DNA of 64,000 nucleotides, taken from assembly GCA_016716535.1 (NCBI GenBank), contig JADJWD010000004.1, forward strand, positions 434,001-498,000, written 5' to 3'. The notes beneath the pieces were generated by a model. That model was not told the DNA's origin, did no database searches, and saw nothing but the letters and a program-made list of their open reading frames with translations. The position numbers were made by a program, and so were the translations under genes. The DNA is from Betaproteobacteria bacterium. GTDB lineage: Bacteria; Pseudomonadota; Gammaproteobacteria; Burkholderiales; Burkholderiaceae_C. This document shows positions 30,738 through 39,220 of the stretch, piece after piece; within the stretch, counting starts at the first letter, position 1, and each line of letters starts with the position of its first letter.

Positions 30738-31421
30738 ATGACTGCGCTGCAAACCCTCGTCCTCGACCCGGGCGCTGCGCCGCGCGCCACCGTCGTGATC
30801 CTGCACGGCCTGGGCGCCGACGGCACCGACTTCCTGCCCTTCGCCGACGAGCTGGACCTCGCCGCGGTGGGCCCGGTGCGCTTCGTCTTCCCGCGCGCGC
30901 CGGTGCGGCCGGTGACGGCCAACGGCGGCGCGCGCATGCGCGCCTGGTACGACATCGTCGCGTTCGGCGCCTCGGACCAAAGCGGCCCCGACCGCCGCGA
31001 AGACGAGGCCGGCCTGCGCGCGAGCTTCGCCGCCGTGCACGCGCTGCTCGACGCCGAAGTCGCGCGCGGCGTGCCCGCCGATCGCATCGTGCTCGCCGGC
31101 TTCTCGCAAGGCTGCGCCATCACGCTCGGCGCCGGGCTGCGCTACGGCCAGCGCCTCGCGGGCCTCATCGGCATGTCCGGCTACCTGCCGCTGGCCACCA
31201 CCGCGGCCGCCGAGCGCCACGCGGCCAACGCCGCGACGCCCGTGCTGCTGGCGCACGGCACCCGCGACCCGGTCGTCGCCGCCGCGCGCGGCGAAGCGGC
31301 CCGCGACGCCGTCGCCGCGCTCGGCAACCCGGTGCAGTGGCACGACTACCCGATGGAGCACTCCGTGTGCATCGAGGAAGTGCAGGAGGTCGAGCGCTTC
31401 CTGCGGCGGGTGCTGGCCTGA
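30738..31421 (+). CDS. Alpha/beta-hydrolase carboxylesterase (phospholipase/carboxylesterase family)
   Basis: 227 residues. Oxyanion-hole motif HGLGADGTDF near the N-terminus, nucleophile elbow AGFSQGCAITLG with Ser about 123, Asp in AHGTRDPVV and His in DYPMEHSVC. This is the bacterial carboxylesterase 2 family (PF02230), which hydrolyses short-chain esters and some lysophospholipids. Natural substrate unknown. Divergent from DUF3297 (113-base gap). It marks the left boundary of the block of broken genes that follows. Confidence 0.92.
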   Translation: MTALQTLVLDPGAAPRATVVILHGLGADGTDFLPFADELDLAAVGPVRFVFPRAPVRPVTANGGARMRAWYDIVAFGASDQSGPDRREDEAGLRASFAAVHALLDAEVARGVPADRIVLAGFSQGCAITLGAGLRYGQRLAGLIGMSGYLPLATTAAAERHAANAATPVLLAHGTRDPVVAAARGEAARDAVAALGNPVQWHDYPMEHSVCIEEVQEVERFLRRVLA

Positions 31422-31589
31422 ACTGACCTCGACATGGCGCCGACGTGGGTCGGCACCGAGCCGCCGCGAGATTGGGGCGCCGCGCACCACGACGCCCCAC
31501 GTTGACGCGCCTTCTGCGCCAACGGGGTGCGCCACACGCGCCGATCCGGCGCCCACGCCGCTGGCATCGACCTTGCTGACCGCTCTCGC

Positions 31590-31754
31590 ATGGAGCTGAC
31601 ACCGCGCGAGAAGGACAAGTTGCTGCTCTTCACCGCCGCGCTGCTGGCCGAGCGCCGGCGCGCGCGCGGGTTGAAGCTCAACTACCCCGAGGCAGTGGCG
31701 TTCATCAGTGCTGCGATCCTGGAAGGCGCGCGCGACGGCAAGAACGACCGCTGA
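31590..31754 (+). pseudogene. ureA: Urease gamma subunit, N-terminal half only
   Basis: From ATG 31590 the reading is MELTPREKDKLLLFTAALLA and continues to EGARDGK (about codon 51), nearly identical to UreA. The homology then stops abruptly, and three foreign codons and a stop follow at 31752-31754. An intact gamma subunit is about 100 residues, so the second half, including the conserved VEGVPEMIPEIQVEATF region, is missing. The following 49 bases look like an ordinary spacer before ureB, so the missing piece was probably deleted internally. Confidence 0.85.
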
Positions 31755-31803
31755 CCGACAACCGAACAACGACCGAGCAACGAGCGAACAAGGCCCTGCC
31801 GCA

Positions 31804-31880
31804 ATGATCCCCGGCGAACTGCTCCCCGCCGAAGCGAGCACGAACTGAACACCGGCCGCGCGACGCTGACGCTGCGCGTC
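31804..31880 (+). pseudogene. ureB: Urease beta subunit, N-terminal stub with a -1 frameshift
   Basis: ATG 31804 opens MIPGELLPAE, the standard UreB start. The frame then fails: the bases gccgaagcgagcacgaactg at about 31828-31847 read correctly (GEHELNTGRATLTLRV) only if one G is restored after gaa. After TLRV the sequence switches directly into UreC. An intact beta subunit is about 100 residues; only about 25 codons remain. Confidence 0.78.
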
Positions 31881-32042
31881 ACGATCGAACACGACCACAC
31901 GCTGGCCGCCGGCGGCTACGGCGAGGAGGTGAAGTTCGGCGGCGGCAAGACCATCCGCGACGGCATGGGCCAGAGCCAGCGGCCGAGCGGCACCGGTGTC
32001 GGCGACGCGATGGACACCGTGATCACCAACGCCGTCATCGTC
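31881..32042 (+). pseudogene. ureC: Urease alpha subunit, internal N-terminal fragment
   Basis: About 54 codons matching residues just after the UreC N-terminus: IEHDHTLAAGGYGEEVKFGG, GKTIRDGMGQSQR and DAMDTVITNAVIV. The true start, the nickel-binding centre and more than 500 following residues are absent. The fragment is joined in frame on the left to the ureB stub and on the right to ureD at NAVIV/PGIRW. It cannot make a functional enzyme. Confidence 0.85.
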
Positions 32043-32762
32043 CCCGGCATACGCTGGCCCGCCCGGCTGCACCTGCACGCCACGCGCGACGGCGCCGCGA
32101 CGCGCCTGCGGCACACGCACCACGGGCCGCTGCGCCTCTTGAAGACGCTGCACCCCCAGGGACCGGGCATCGCGCACGCGGTGCTCGTGCATCCGCCGGG
32201 CGGGCTGGTCGGCGGCGACCGGCTCGACGTGGACATCGGCGTGGCGAGCGGCGCGCACCTGCTCGTCACGAACCCGGCGGCGACGCGCTTTTATCGCAGC
32301 ACGGCCGGCGTCGCCGCACAGCGCCTGCACGCCCGTGCCGCCGACGGCGCGCGGCTCGAATGGCTGCCGCAGGAGACGCTCGCCTACGATGGCTGCGAGG
32401 CGCTGAACTCCTGGCGCGTGCAACTGGAAGGCTCGGCGTCGCTGATGGCGATGGAGGTGCTGGCGCTCGGCTTGGCCTTGACCGGGCAGCCGTTTTCGAG
32501 CGGCCGCTTCGAGCAGCGGCTCGCGATCGACGGTCTCTGGCGCGAGCACGGCGTGATCGACGCGCGCGACGCGGCGCTGCTCGACGGCCCGTGCGGCCTG
32601 GCCGGCCACCGTGTGCTGGGCACGCTCGTCTTTGCAGCAGGTGAGCCCTTCGCGCCGGCGTGGGCCGAAGCGGCGCTGGACGCAGCGCGGGCCACGATGG
32701 ATGCGGACGCCGATTCCACAACCGGCACCGCATCGCTGTTCGCCGGCGCCACCGCCCTGCAG
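32043..32762 (+). pseudogene. ureD: Urease accessory protein UreD, lacking start and C-terminus
   Basis: About 240 codons clearly of UreD: RWPARLHLHATRDG, GPLRLLKTLHPQGPGIAHAV, LVHPPGGLVGGDRLDVDI, NPAATRFYRST, LEWLPQETLAYDG and LLDGPCGLAGHRVLGTLVFA. It lacks its own start codon, is fused in frame to the ureC fragment, and ends at ATALQSP, about 50-60 residues before the usual end (VVVLRVLAP...). The break lies directly at the stop codon of the antisense Lrp gene. UreD normally precedes ureA in Burkholderiales; here it follows ureC, so the order is rearranged as well as truncated. Confidence 0.85.
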
Positions 32763-33200
32763 TCACCTGAACGTCGCCAGCAGGATGCTCGTCTCGGTCT
32801 GCGCGATGCCCTTGGTCAGCCGCACGCGCTCGAGCACCTGCGACAACTCGGCCATGTTCTCGGCGCGCAGTTCGGCCAGCAGGTCCCAGCGGCCGTTCGT
32901 GTCGTGCAGGCTTTCGACGCCGGGTTCGCCGAGCAGGCTCGCGACGACGGCGCGCGTCTGGTTGCCGTCGACGCGCACGCCCATCCAGGCGCGGATGCAG
33001 TCGGGCTGCGCGTCGGGGCGCAGGCGCAGGCTGTAGCCGACGATGACCTGGTTGTCTTCGAGCTTGCGCAGGCGGTTGCCGACGGTGCCGCGCGAGACGC
33101 CGAGCTTGGCCGCCAGCGCCGCGATGGACATGCGCGCGTCGCGGCGCAGCAGCGCGATCAACTGCCGGTCGATGTCGTCCATGGCCACGCGTTCGGTCAC
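32763..33200 (-). CDS. Lrp/AsnC-family transcriptional regulator
   Basis: 145 residues from GTG 33200, or 139 from ATG at the MDDIDRQ position. The N-terminal helix-turn-helix (DRQLIALLRRDARMSIAALA followed by KLGVSRGTVGNRLRKLE) is joined to a C-terminal RAM/AsnC ligand domain (RAWMGVRVDGNQTRAVV, VESLHDTNGRWDLLAELRAE, AQTETSILLATF). Complete and in frame, in contrast to its surroundings. Lrp-type regulators often control a neighbouring ornithine cyclodeaminase or amino-acid catabolic gene, and ocd lies upstream on the same strand; this pairing is inference. Confidence 0.9.
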   Translation of the reverse strand: MTERVAMDDIDRQLIALLRRDARMSIAALAAKLGVSRGTVGNRLRKLEDNQVIVGYSLRLRPDAQPDCIRAWMGVRVDGNQTRAVVASLLGEPGVESLHDTNGRWDLLAELRAENMAELSQVLERVRLTKGIAQTETSILLATFR

Positions 33201-33211
33201 GCGCCCAGTAT

Positions 33212-33630
33212 CTCAGCGCGGCGCCAGCGTCTCCAGTGCCGCTTGCCGCGCCGACGCTCGCATCGGCGTCGTAAGCCGGATGGCGTTTGAAGACGGCCAC
33301 GCGCAGCGGCCGGTTCGGCGTGGGGTGGTTCAGCGGCGCCGGCGTCCACTGCGGATCGAACGGGCTGCCCTGCGACATCACCTCGATCGCCAGCCGCGCA
33401 TCGCGCACGCTGCGCGTGAGCGGCCGTTGCACCGACATCATCTGGTTGGCGACGACGCGGTGCGGCGCGCTCGCCTTGTACGAAGGCACGCGGCCGGGCG
33501 TCGTGCGCAGGCCGACGACGCCGCAGGCCCAGGCCGGATGGCGGATCGAGCCGCCGTAGTCGTTGCCGTGCGCGACGGCGCCCATGCCCATCACCACCGC
33601 GGCTGCGGCGAGGCCGGCGCCGGCGGTTGA
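33212..33630 (-). pseudogene. Amidase (GatA-type signature family), internal fragment
   Basis: About 130 codons of an amidase: GAGLAAAVVMGMGAVAHGND, YGGSIRHPAWACGVVGLRTT, PGRVPSYKAS, SVQRPLTRSVRDARLAIEVM and RVAVFKRHPAYDADASV. The Ser-Ser-Lys part before the GGSSGG loop is missing, as is most of the C-terminal half. Past ASV the reading suggests a shift to RQAALETLAPR and a stop about 11 bases before the Lrp start. The fragment abuts the stop codon of ocd on its upstream side. Confidence 0.75.
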
Positions 33631-33645
33631 GACGGGCTCGCTCGA

Positions 33646-34742
33646 TCAGACGGCCTCGGTCGCGCGGCGCGCGGTTGCTGCGTTGCGGGTCACGGCCGCC
33701 GTCGGCTCGTCGCGCAACACGCCGAAGAGGTTCTTCGGGTCGGCGGCCTCGGGCACCAGCCCGACGACCTCGCCGATGCCGAGTTCGGCCGCCGCGTCGC
33801 GCATGAAGGTCAGCGCCGAGTAGTCCTCGAGCGCAAAGCCGACCGAGTCGAACACCGTCACCTGCGCCGCGGCGGTGCGGCCCGGCGCCTGCCCGGCGAG
33901 CACGCGCCAGAACTCGGTGACCGCGAAGTCGGCCGGCATCTGCTGGATGTCACCCTCGATGCGCGTCTGCGGCTCGAACTCGACGAAGACGCTCGCCGCT
34001 TCGAGCACGCCGCGGTGCAGCTCGGTCTTGCCCGGGCAATCGCCGCCAACGGCGTTGACGTGCATGCCGGGCTCGATCATCTGCGGCGTCAGGATCGTCG
34101 AGTGGGTCTTGTCGGCGGTCACCGTCGTGACGATGTCGGCGCCCTTCGCCGCCTCGGCCGTGCTCGTGCAGATGCGCACCGCAAGACCCTGGCCCACCAG
34201 GTTGGCGGCGAGCTTGGCGCTGGCCGCGGCGTCGGTGTCGAACAGGCGCAGTTCGCGGATGCCGACGAGGTCGCGGAACGCCAGCGCCTGGAACTCGCTT
34301 TGCGCGCCGTTGCCGATGAGCGCCATGCACGTGCTGTCGGGCCGCGCCAGCACGCGCGGCCAGCGCCGACATCGCGGCGGTGCGGATCGCCGTCGTCAGC
34401 GTCAGCTCCGACAGCAGCCGCGGCGCGCCGGTGTGTACATCCGCCAGCACGCCGAAGGCCATCACCGTGGGCAGGCCGTGGCGGTGGTTCGTCGGGTGGC
34501 CGTTGACGTACTTGAAGGCGAACTGCGCGGCGTCGGCGATCGGCATCAGCTCGATGACGCCCACTGGCGAGTGGCTCGCCACGCGCGCGGTCTTGTCGAA
34601 CTCGTGCCAGCGCCGGTAGTCGGCCTCGATGCGATCGGCGATGCCGGCGATGCAGGCCGAAAGGCCCTTGCGCCGCACGAGGGTGACGAGGTCGCGGGCG
34701 CTCAGGTAGAGGGTCTCCGGGATAACGGGGTGGGTGCGACAT
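33646..34742 (-). pseudogene. ocd: Ornithine cyclodeaminase, interrupted by two indels
   Basis: Would convert L-ornithine to L-proline and ammonia with NAD+. ATG 34742 gives MSH, but the known N-terminus (PVIPETLYLSARDLVTLV) is read only if one C is removed from the run near 34730. A long correct stretch follows (RRKGLSACIAGIADRIEADY, VIELMPIADAAQFAFKYVNG, LLSELTLTTAIRTAAMSALA). Near 34355 a two-base loss in a GC alternation shifts the frame again. The rest (LARPDSTCMALIGNGAQSEF, GGDCPGKTELHRGVL, VFVEFEPQTRIEGDIQQ) continues to the stop at 33646. Correcting both gives a 365-residue protein of normal length for the family. Confidence 0.87.
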
Positions 34743-34889
34743 GACGGGCTGCCTTGGGTTCTGGATTGCCGCCAGTCTTCCGGCAGGCCGCGTCAAATTG
34801 AAGCGACCAGGATGCCGCGTTGTGCTGCGCCGGCTGACGTTTTGGCAGCCTTGGCTGGCGGAACGCTCAGTGGGTACGGGCTTGCGTCC

Positions 34890-35387
34890 TCACACCGCCC
34901 ACGCCATCAAGCCCGCCATCGACGCGACCAGCACCGCATAACGCGCCGCCTTGCCGGCCGCCATCCACACGAAGCTGGCCGCGAACGGCAGGCGCACCCA
35001 GCCGGCGGCGATCAGCATCGCGTCCCCGATGAACGGCACGAACGAGAAGAACAGGACCGGCGGGCCGTAGCGATGCAGGCGCGCCGTCGCCGTGTCGGAG
35101 ATCTGCCAGCGCGGGCCGCCGTGCTGGAAGCGCTCGACCCCGCGGCGCGCGGCCACGCCCATGCCGAACGACACGAGGCCGCCGAGCACGTTGCCAAGCG
35201 TCGCGACGCCGAAGGCCGGCCACGCGAGCTGCGGATACGCGGTCAGCAGCGCCACCAGCACCACCTCGCTCGAGCCGGGCAGGAAGGTGGAGGAGAAGAA
35301 CGCCGAGGCAAAGAGGCCGAGAAGGCCCGCGTCGGCGCTCAACCAGCTTTGTGTCCACGCGCCGATCGCTTCGAGCCACTCGCGCAT
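34890..35387 (-). CDS. VTT-domain (DedA/YqaA-type) membrane protein
   Basis: 165 residues from ATG 35387 (MREWLEAIGAWTQSW). Contains FASAFFSSTFLPGSSEVVLV, the re-entrant motif of the SNARE-associated/VTT superfamily, followed by NVLGGLVSFGMGVAAR and VLFFSFVPFIGDAMLIAAGW, with a final hydrophobic helix. YqaA-type members are small inner-membrane proteins; relatives move lipid carriers across the membrane, but this subgroup is uncharacterised. An upstream in-frame start is possible but lies in repeat-derived sequence. Confidence 0.85.
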   Translation of the reverse strand: MREWLEAIGAWTQSWLSADAGLLGLFASAFFSSTFLPGSSEVVLVALLTAYPQLAWPAFGVATLGNVLGGLVSFGMGVAARRGVERFQHGGPRWQISDTATARLHRYGPPVLFFSFVPFIGDAMLIAAGWVRLPFAASFVWMAAGKAARYAVLVASMAGLMAWAV

Positions 35388-35421
35388 GGGTGGGGATTCT
35401 GCCGGCGGGGACCTCCCCCAC

Positions 35422-35444
35422 CCGTTCGCGCTGAGGTATCGAAG
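35422..35444. repeat. Dispersed repeat copy (ccgttcgcgctgaggtatcgaag)
   Basis: Variant of the core found elsewhere in this window (39963, 44761, 44811, 50887, 50914 and 50960). The half-site reads ccgttcgcgctgaggtatcg, the reverse orientation of cgatacctcagggcgaacgg. It lies in the 99-base gap between the VTT gene start and the imuB stop. Confidence 0.75.
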
Positions 35445-35486
35445 CGCCGGCACGCACAAGGCTCGGCATCAGAGCGCAAAGCGGTG

Positions 35487-37168
35487 TTAGCCGAAGCGCC
35501 CCTGCAGCATCCACTGCACATCAGCCGCGCCGTGCCCCGAAGCCGGCACCGGCAGCCGGGCCCGCCACACCCACACCAGCGAACCATCGGCGGCCAGCGC
35601 GATGAAGTAGTCGCGCGCCGCGGGGGCGCCGTCCCACCAGCCGGCCTCGATGCGCTCAGGACCGCTGACGAGTTGCAGCGGCTGCCCGTCGAGCCACGGC
35701 AGGCCGTGGCGCTCGGGCAGCGGCACCGGCTCGGGCAGCAGCCAGGCCGGGCGGTTCAGTGGCATGGATGAGGCAGATGCGGATCCGGCGGGTGCGACGA
35801 GTGCAGCCGCGCGACGGCTGCGCGGGGGCGCCACCGATGCGCGTGCCAGGGTTGGCGCCGCACGCGCCGGCAGTGCCGCCTGCGCTGATGCCGCCACCTG
35901 CCCCGATCCCGCCGCCACCTGCCCCGATCCCGCCGCCATCGCCGCCACCCCCCGGCTGCCGCGCTCGGGCCGGTGGTCGGCCACGGGCTCGAGCCGCTGC
36001 ACCTGCTCGTCGCCCAGCCGCGCGCGCAGCCGTTCGAGCAGCCGCGCGAGGCCCAGCGCCTCGCTGCTGCGCGTGGGGAACAGCTCGCCGTTGGGCGGCG
36101 CGCCGTGGGTGAGATCGCGGCAGCGCAGGCGCAGCTCCAGCGTCGGTGCGGCCAGCACGACGTGCGCCAGGCGCTCGCGCAGCAGCAGTTGCAGGTGCGC
36201 GGCCTCGAGCGCCGGCGCGGCCAGCTCGATGCGCAACTCGGTCGCCGGCACGCTGCCGCCGCCGCGGCCGGCGTGGCGCGGCTCGTGCTGCATCACCAGC
36301 GTGAAGGCAGCGATGCGGCCCTGCCGCGCCTCGGCCCAGGCGACCAGCCGCGCCAGCAGCACCGAGGCGGCAGCGAGCACCTGCTCGGCGCGGTCGGCGC
36401 GCTGGTGCAACTCGAGCCGGCTCTCGAAGCGCTCGGGCAGCTCGAGCCAGCGCCGCGGGTCGCTCGCGCGGCCGAAGGCGCGGTCCAGCTCCAGCAGCAG
36501 CCCTTCGCCGAAGCGCCGCGCCAGCCCCGCGCGCGGCAGCTCGCGCAGGTCGGCCAGCGTCTTCAGGCCCATGCCCTGCAGCGCCTCCCAGTGCTCGCGG
36601 CCCGGGCCGAGCAGCCACAGCGGGGCGGGCAGCAGCAGGCGCTCGAGGGCGGGCAGCGATTTGGCGGGCGCGGCGAGATCACCCTCGCTCCCCGCCAGCG
36701 TGCCAGCACCGCCGCGCCGACCGCGGTGGGCGCCGCGGCGATCTGCACGCGGTGCGCAAGCGGCGCCAGCGCCTCGCGCAGCCGCCGGTGCAGCGCCGGC
36801 AGGCCGCCGAAGAGGCGCAGGCTGGCGCGCACCTCCATCAGCACCGTCGCGGCGCCGTCGGCCAGCGTCACCGACGGCGTGAACGCGAGCGCCACATGGG
36901 CCACGGCGCGCAGCGCCGCCGCGTCGCGCGCGGCGTCGGCCTCGCCCATCAGCAACTGCGGCGCCAGTGCCAGTGCCGTGGCGCGCTTCTGCCCGGCGCG
37001 CACGCCGCATTCGGCGGCGGCGGCGTTGCATGCGGTGATGCGGTGCTCGGCGACCAGCGCCACCGGCGCAGCGGCCGTGCTGGCCGCGTCGTCATCGGCG
37101 CGGCCGGGCAGCGTCGCGCAGAACGCCTCCAGCGACAGCGAAGGCAGATGAAGCGCCAGCCAGAGCAT
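35487..37168 (-). pseudogene. imuB: ImuB, Y-family polymerase-like mutasome subunit, interrupted by a -1 frameshift
   Basis: Inactive Y-family polymerase homologue that bridges DnaE2 and the beta clamp in SOS mutagenesis. From ATG 37168 the N-terminus reads MLWLALHLPSLSLEAFCATL and continues correctly to AAVLARWRG near 36690. The remainder (SLPALERLLLPAPLWLLGPG, GLKTLADLRELPRAGLARRF, HQRADRAEQVLAAASVLLAR, through WVWRARLPV) is in another frame and ends at 35487. Adding one base in the cccc run at 36690-36693 restores a 560-residue protein. It follows imuA by 24 bases. The Pro/Ala-rich stretch near the C-terminus contains an imperfect double repeat (AAGSGQVAAGSGQVA). Confidence 0.9.
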
Positions 37169-37192
37169 CGGGAGGAGAAGACGCGGCCGGCC

Positions 37193-38065
37193 TCATGCCC
37201 AGGAGACGCTCACGTTCGAGCCCAGGCTCGGGCCTGCCGCGTTCGCGTCCACGCTCGTCCCCGCGCCGGCCACGCGCACGCCGGCCTCGGCCCGCCGCCG
37301 CGCCGGCCGGGCGAGCACCGGCGGCAGTTCCAGCAGCAGCGGCTGCGCCAACGGCGGGCCGCGGCGCTTGAAGACCTCGACGCGCAGCCAGTCCGGCGCC
37401 GCCGCCGAAAGCCGCAGCCGCAGCGGCGCCGGGCTCGGCTGCGCGGCCACGGCCTCGTCACGCAGCAGGAAGGCCGGGCCTTCGTGGCCTTGCGCGGCCA
37501 GTTGCAGCCGCCGCAGCGCATCGGCCGGCAGCCGCATCGGCAGCCAGGCGAGCACGGCGCCGACGTGGCCGCTGCGCAGCGCGTGTTCCAGCGCCCACAG
37601 CGAGGCCATCGGAGCCTTCGATGCTTTCGAAGCCGGCGAGGCGCGCGACGCACGCCCCGGGCGCATCACGGGCACCGCGTGCACCGAGCGCACCACCACC
37701 ATCTGCGCCGGCGCCAGCCCCAGCGCCTCGAGCGCCCACGCGCATGGCCGGGCGGGCGGGTCGAACCACATCAGGCAGCGCCCGTGCTGCTCGCGCTGCA
37801 GCCGCGCGAGCACCGGTGCCAGCAGCCGCAGCTCGCCGACGCCCGCATGCGGCAGCAGCAGCTCGGTCAGCACGCCGGCCGGCCAGCCGCCGCCCGGCAA
37901 GGCGGCATCGAGCGCCGCGAAGCCGCTGGCCACGACCGGCTCGCGCGACCGAGCGCCCTGGTGGCCGGGCCGCCAGAGGCCGGGATGCAGCGCGGCAACG
38001 GCATCGAGGGCGCCGGCGGCGCCATCGACACCTGCGGCATCGACGCGAACGAAGAGGGAGGGCAC
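37193..38065 (-). CDS. imuA: ImuA, SulA/RecA-like mutasome protein
   Basis: Translesion-synthesis accessory protein working with ImuB and DnaE2. The family core is clear: HPGLWRPGHQ, SGFAALDAALPGGGWPAGVL, TELLLPHAGVGELRLLAP, LMWFDPPARPCAWALEALGL. The open frame reaches ATG 38125, but the LexA box at 38098-38113 would then lie inside the gene. GTG 38065 (VPSLFVRVDAAG) places the box about 33 bases upstream and is preferred, giving 290 residues. The mid region has a small repeated tract (ASRASPASKASKAP). Transcribed with imuB, 24 bases downstream. Confidence 0.88.
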   Translation of the reverse strand: MPSLFVRVDAAGVDGAAGALDAVAALHPGLWRPGHQGARSREPVVASGFAALDAALPGGGWPAGVLTELLLPHAGVGELRLLAPVLARLQREQHGRCLMWFDPPARPCAWALEALGLAPAQMVVVRSVHAVPVMRPGRASRASPASKASKAPMASLWALEHALRSGHVGAVLAWLPMRLPADALRRLQLAAQGHEGPAFLLRDEAVAAQPSPAPLRLRLSAAAPDWLRVEVFKRRGPPLAQPLLLELPPVLARPARRRAEAGVRVAGAGTSVDANAAGPSLGSNVSVSWA

Positions 38066-38097
38066 GCCGGAAAGGGACGCAAGGGCCGAGGAAGAAG

Positions 38098-38113
38098 CTG
38101 TATGAATATACAG
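38098..38113. promoter_or_regulatory. LexA (SOS) box upstream of imuA-imuB
   Basis: The sequence ctgtatgaatatacag matches the LexA consensus CTGT-N8-ACAG, with flanking symmetric tat/ata. It lies just before the likely GTG start of imuA, so the imuAB unit should be DNA-damage inducible. Confidence 0.92.
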
Positions 38114-38224
38114 TCTTTGCCCCATGCGTGCGGGCCGCCAATCGAGACCTTGGCCGCGGAATGGGCCCTCGGGTTTTGCAGCCGCTTCGTCAGCAACCGC
38201 GCGTTGCCAAGCGATGCACGACCG

Positions 38225-38617
38225 TCAAGACGCCGCCGGCAACGGCGGCCTGTTCTTCCGATACGAGTTCTTCAGCGCGATCTGGCCGCCGCTGAACGTG
38301 AAGAGGTCGCAGCCGTGCACCTCGACCCGCGTGCCGTCGCTGCGGGTGCCCGAGAAGACCCACTCGGAGACGCCGCGCTCGCCGGCCACGAAGTGCCGCG
38401 CGTGGCGCCACTGCGCATCCGGGAAGACCGTCCACACATCGACGAACGCGGCCCGCACGGCCGCGGCGCCCACGTGCCGCGCGCCGCAGACCTCCGGCCC
38501 GGCCGACGCCTCGAAGACGCAGTCTTCGGTCATGAACGCCATCAGCGCGTCGGCGTCATGGCGATTGAACGCATCGGCGAACGATTGCAGATCCAGGGCG
38601 GTGACGGTGCTGCGCAT
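38225..38617 (-). CDS. SnoaL-like/NTF2-fold nuclear transport factor 2 family protein
   Basis: 130 residues. The pattern ALDLQSFADAFNRHDADALM followed by FMTEDCVFEASAG and HGCDLFTFSGGQIALKNSYR is the usual SnoaL-like/NTF2-fold signature. Members range from isomerases to unknown small-ligand binders; no active-site assignment is possible. 42 bases downstream of the SRPBCC gene in the same direction. The pair sits between dnaE2 and imuA and has no obvious link to DNA repair. Confidence 0.85.
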   Translation of the reverse strand: MRSTVTALDLQSFADAFNRHDADALMAFMTEDCVFEASAGPEVCGARHVGAAAVRAAFVDVWTVFPDAQWRHARHFVAGERGVSEWVFSGTRSDGTRVEVHGCDLFTFSGGQIALKNSYRKNRPPLPAAS

Positions 38618-38659
38618 GGGGGCTCCTCGAAGACGGGTCGAACAGGACGCCCGGCGTCG

Positions 38660-39118
38660 TCAGCCCGCCCGCGTGGACTCGCTCAGTTCCGCGAGCAGCG
38701 CCAGCGCCTTCGGCCACGCCGCCTTCATGTGCGCTTCCCACTCGGCGGCGACGTCCTGGTCGACGACGACGCGCGTGCCCTCGGGCACCGGCTGGAACGT
38801 GTAGTTCTCGTACGCCGGCGTCCAGGCGCGCACGGCCTCGCTCGTGGTGTCCTCGATGCCGTTGGCGATGAAGCCGAGGTGCCGGATGGAGATGAACTCG
38901 TGCGGCCGGCTCTCGGCGATCTCCGCGACCATGCCGTCGCCGCTGGGCGCCAGAAACCGGATCTTCGCCCCCTGCTCCCACGAGCCTTCGAAGCGCGAGC
39001 CTTCGGCGAAGGCCGAGGTCCAGCGCTTGTAGCTCTCCAATGACGTGACATGGCGCCAGACCGTGGCCACCGGCGCCTTGATCGTGGCGGTGAACTGGAT
39101 GCGCTTCACGGCGGACAT
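38660..39118 (-). CDS. SRPBCC (START-like) domain protein
   Basis: 152 residues beginning MSAVKRIQFTATIKAPVATV, where IKAPVATVWRHVTSLESYKR WT is the opening of Bet v1-like ligand-binding folds (AHSA1/SRPBCC). A mid-section EFISIRHLGFIANGIED and a C-terminal amphipathic helix (WEAHMKAAWPKALALLAELS) complete the fold. Such proteins bind hydrophobic ligands or act as environmental stress factors; the ligand here is unknown. The last part of the start region is 102 bases from the end of dnaE2. Confidence 0.85.
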   Translation of the reverse strand: MSAVKRIQFTATIKAPVATVWRHVTSLESYKRWTSAFAEGSRFEGSWEQGAKIRFLAPSGDGMVAEIAESRPHEFISIRHLGFIANGIEDTTSEAVRAWTPAYENYTFQPVPEGTRVVVDQDVAAEWEAHMKAAWPKALALLAELSESTRAG

Positions 39119-39220
39119 GCGGGGACTCCTCGATCGCGGTGGAAGACGGCCGGGGCGATCTTGTCGACGATGGCGCGCATCGCGGACAGTGGGGTTTCCC
39201 GGGCGATCGGCGGGCGCCGC

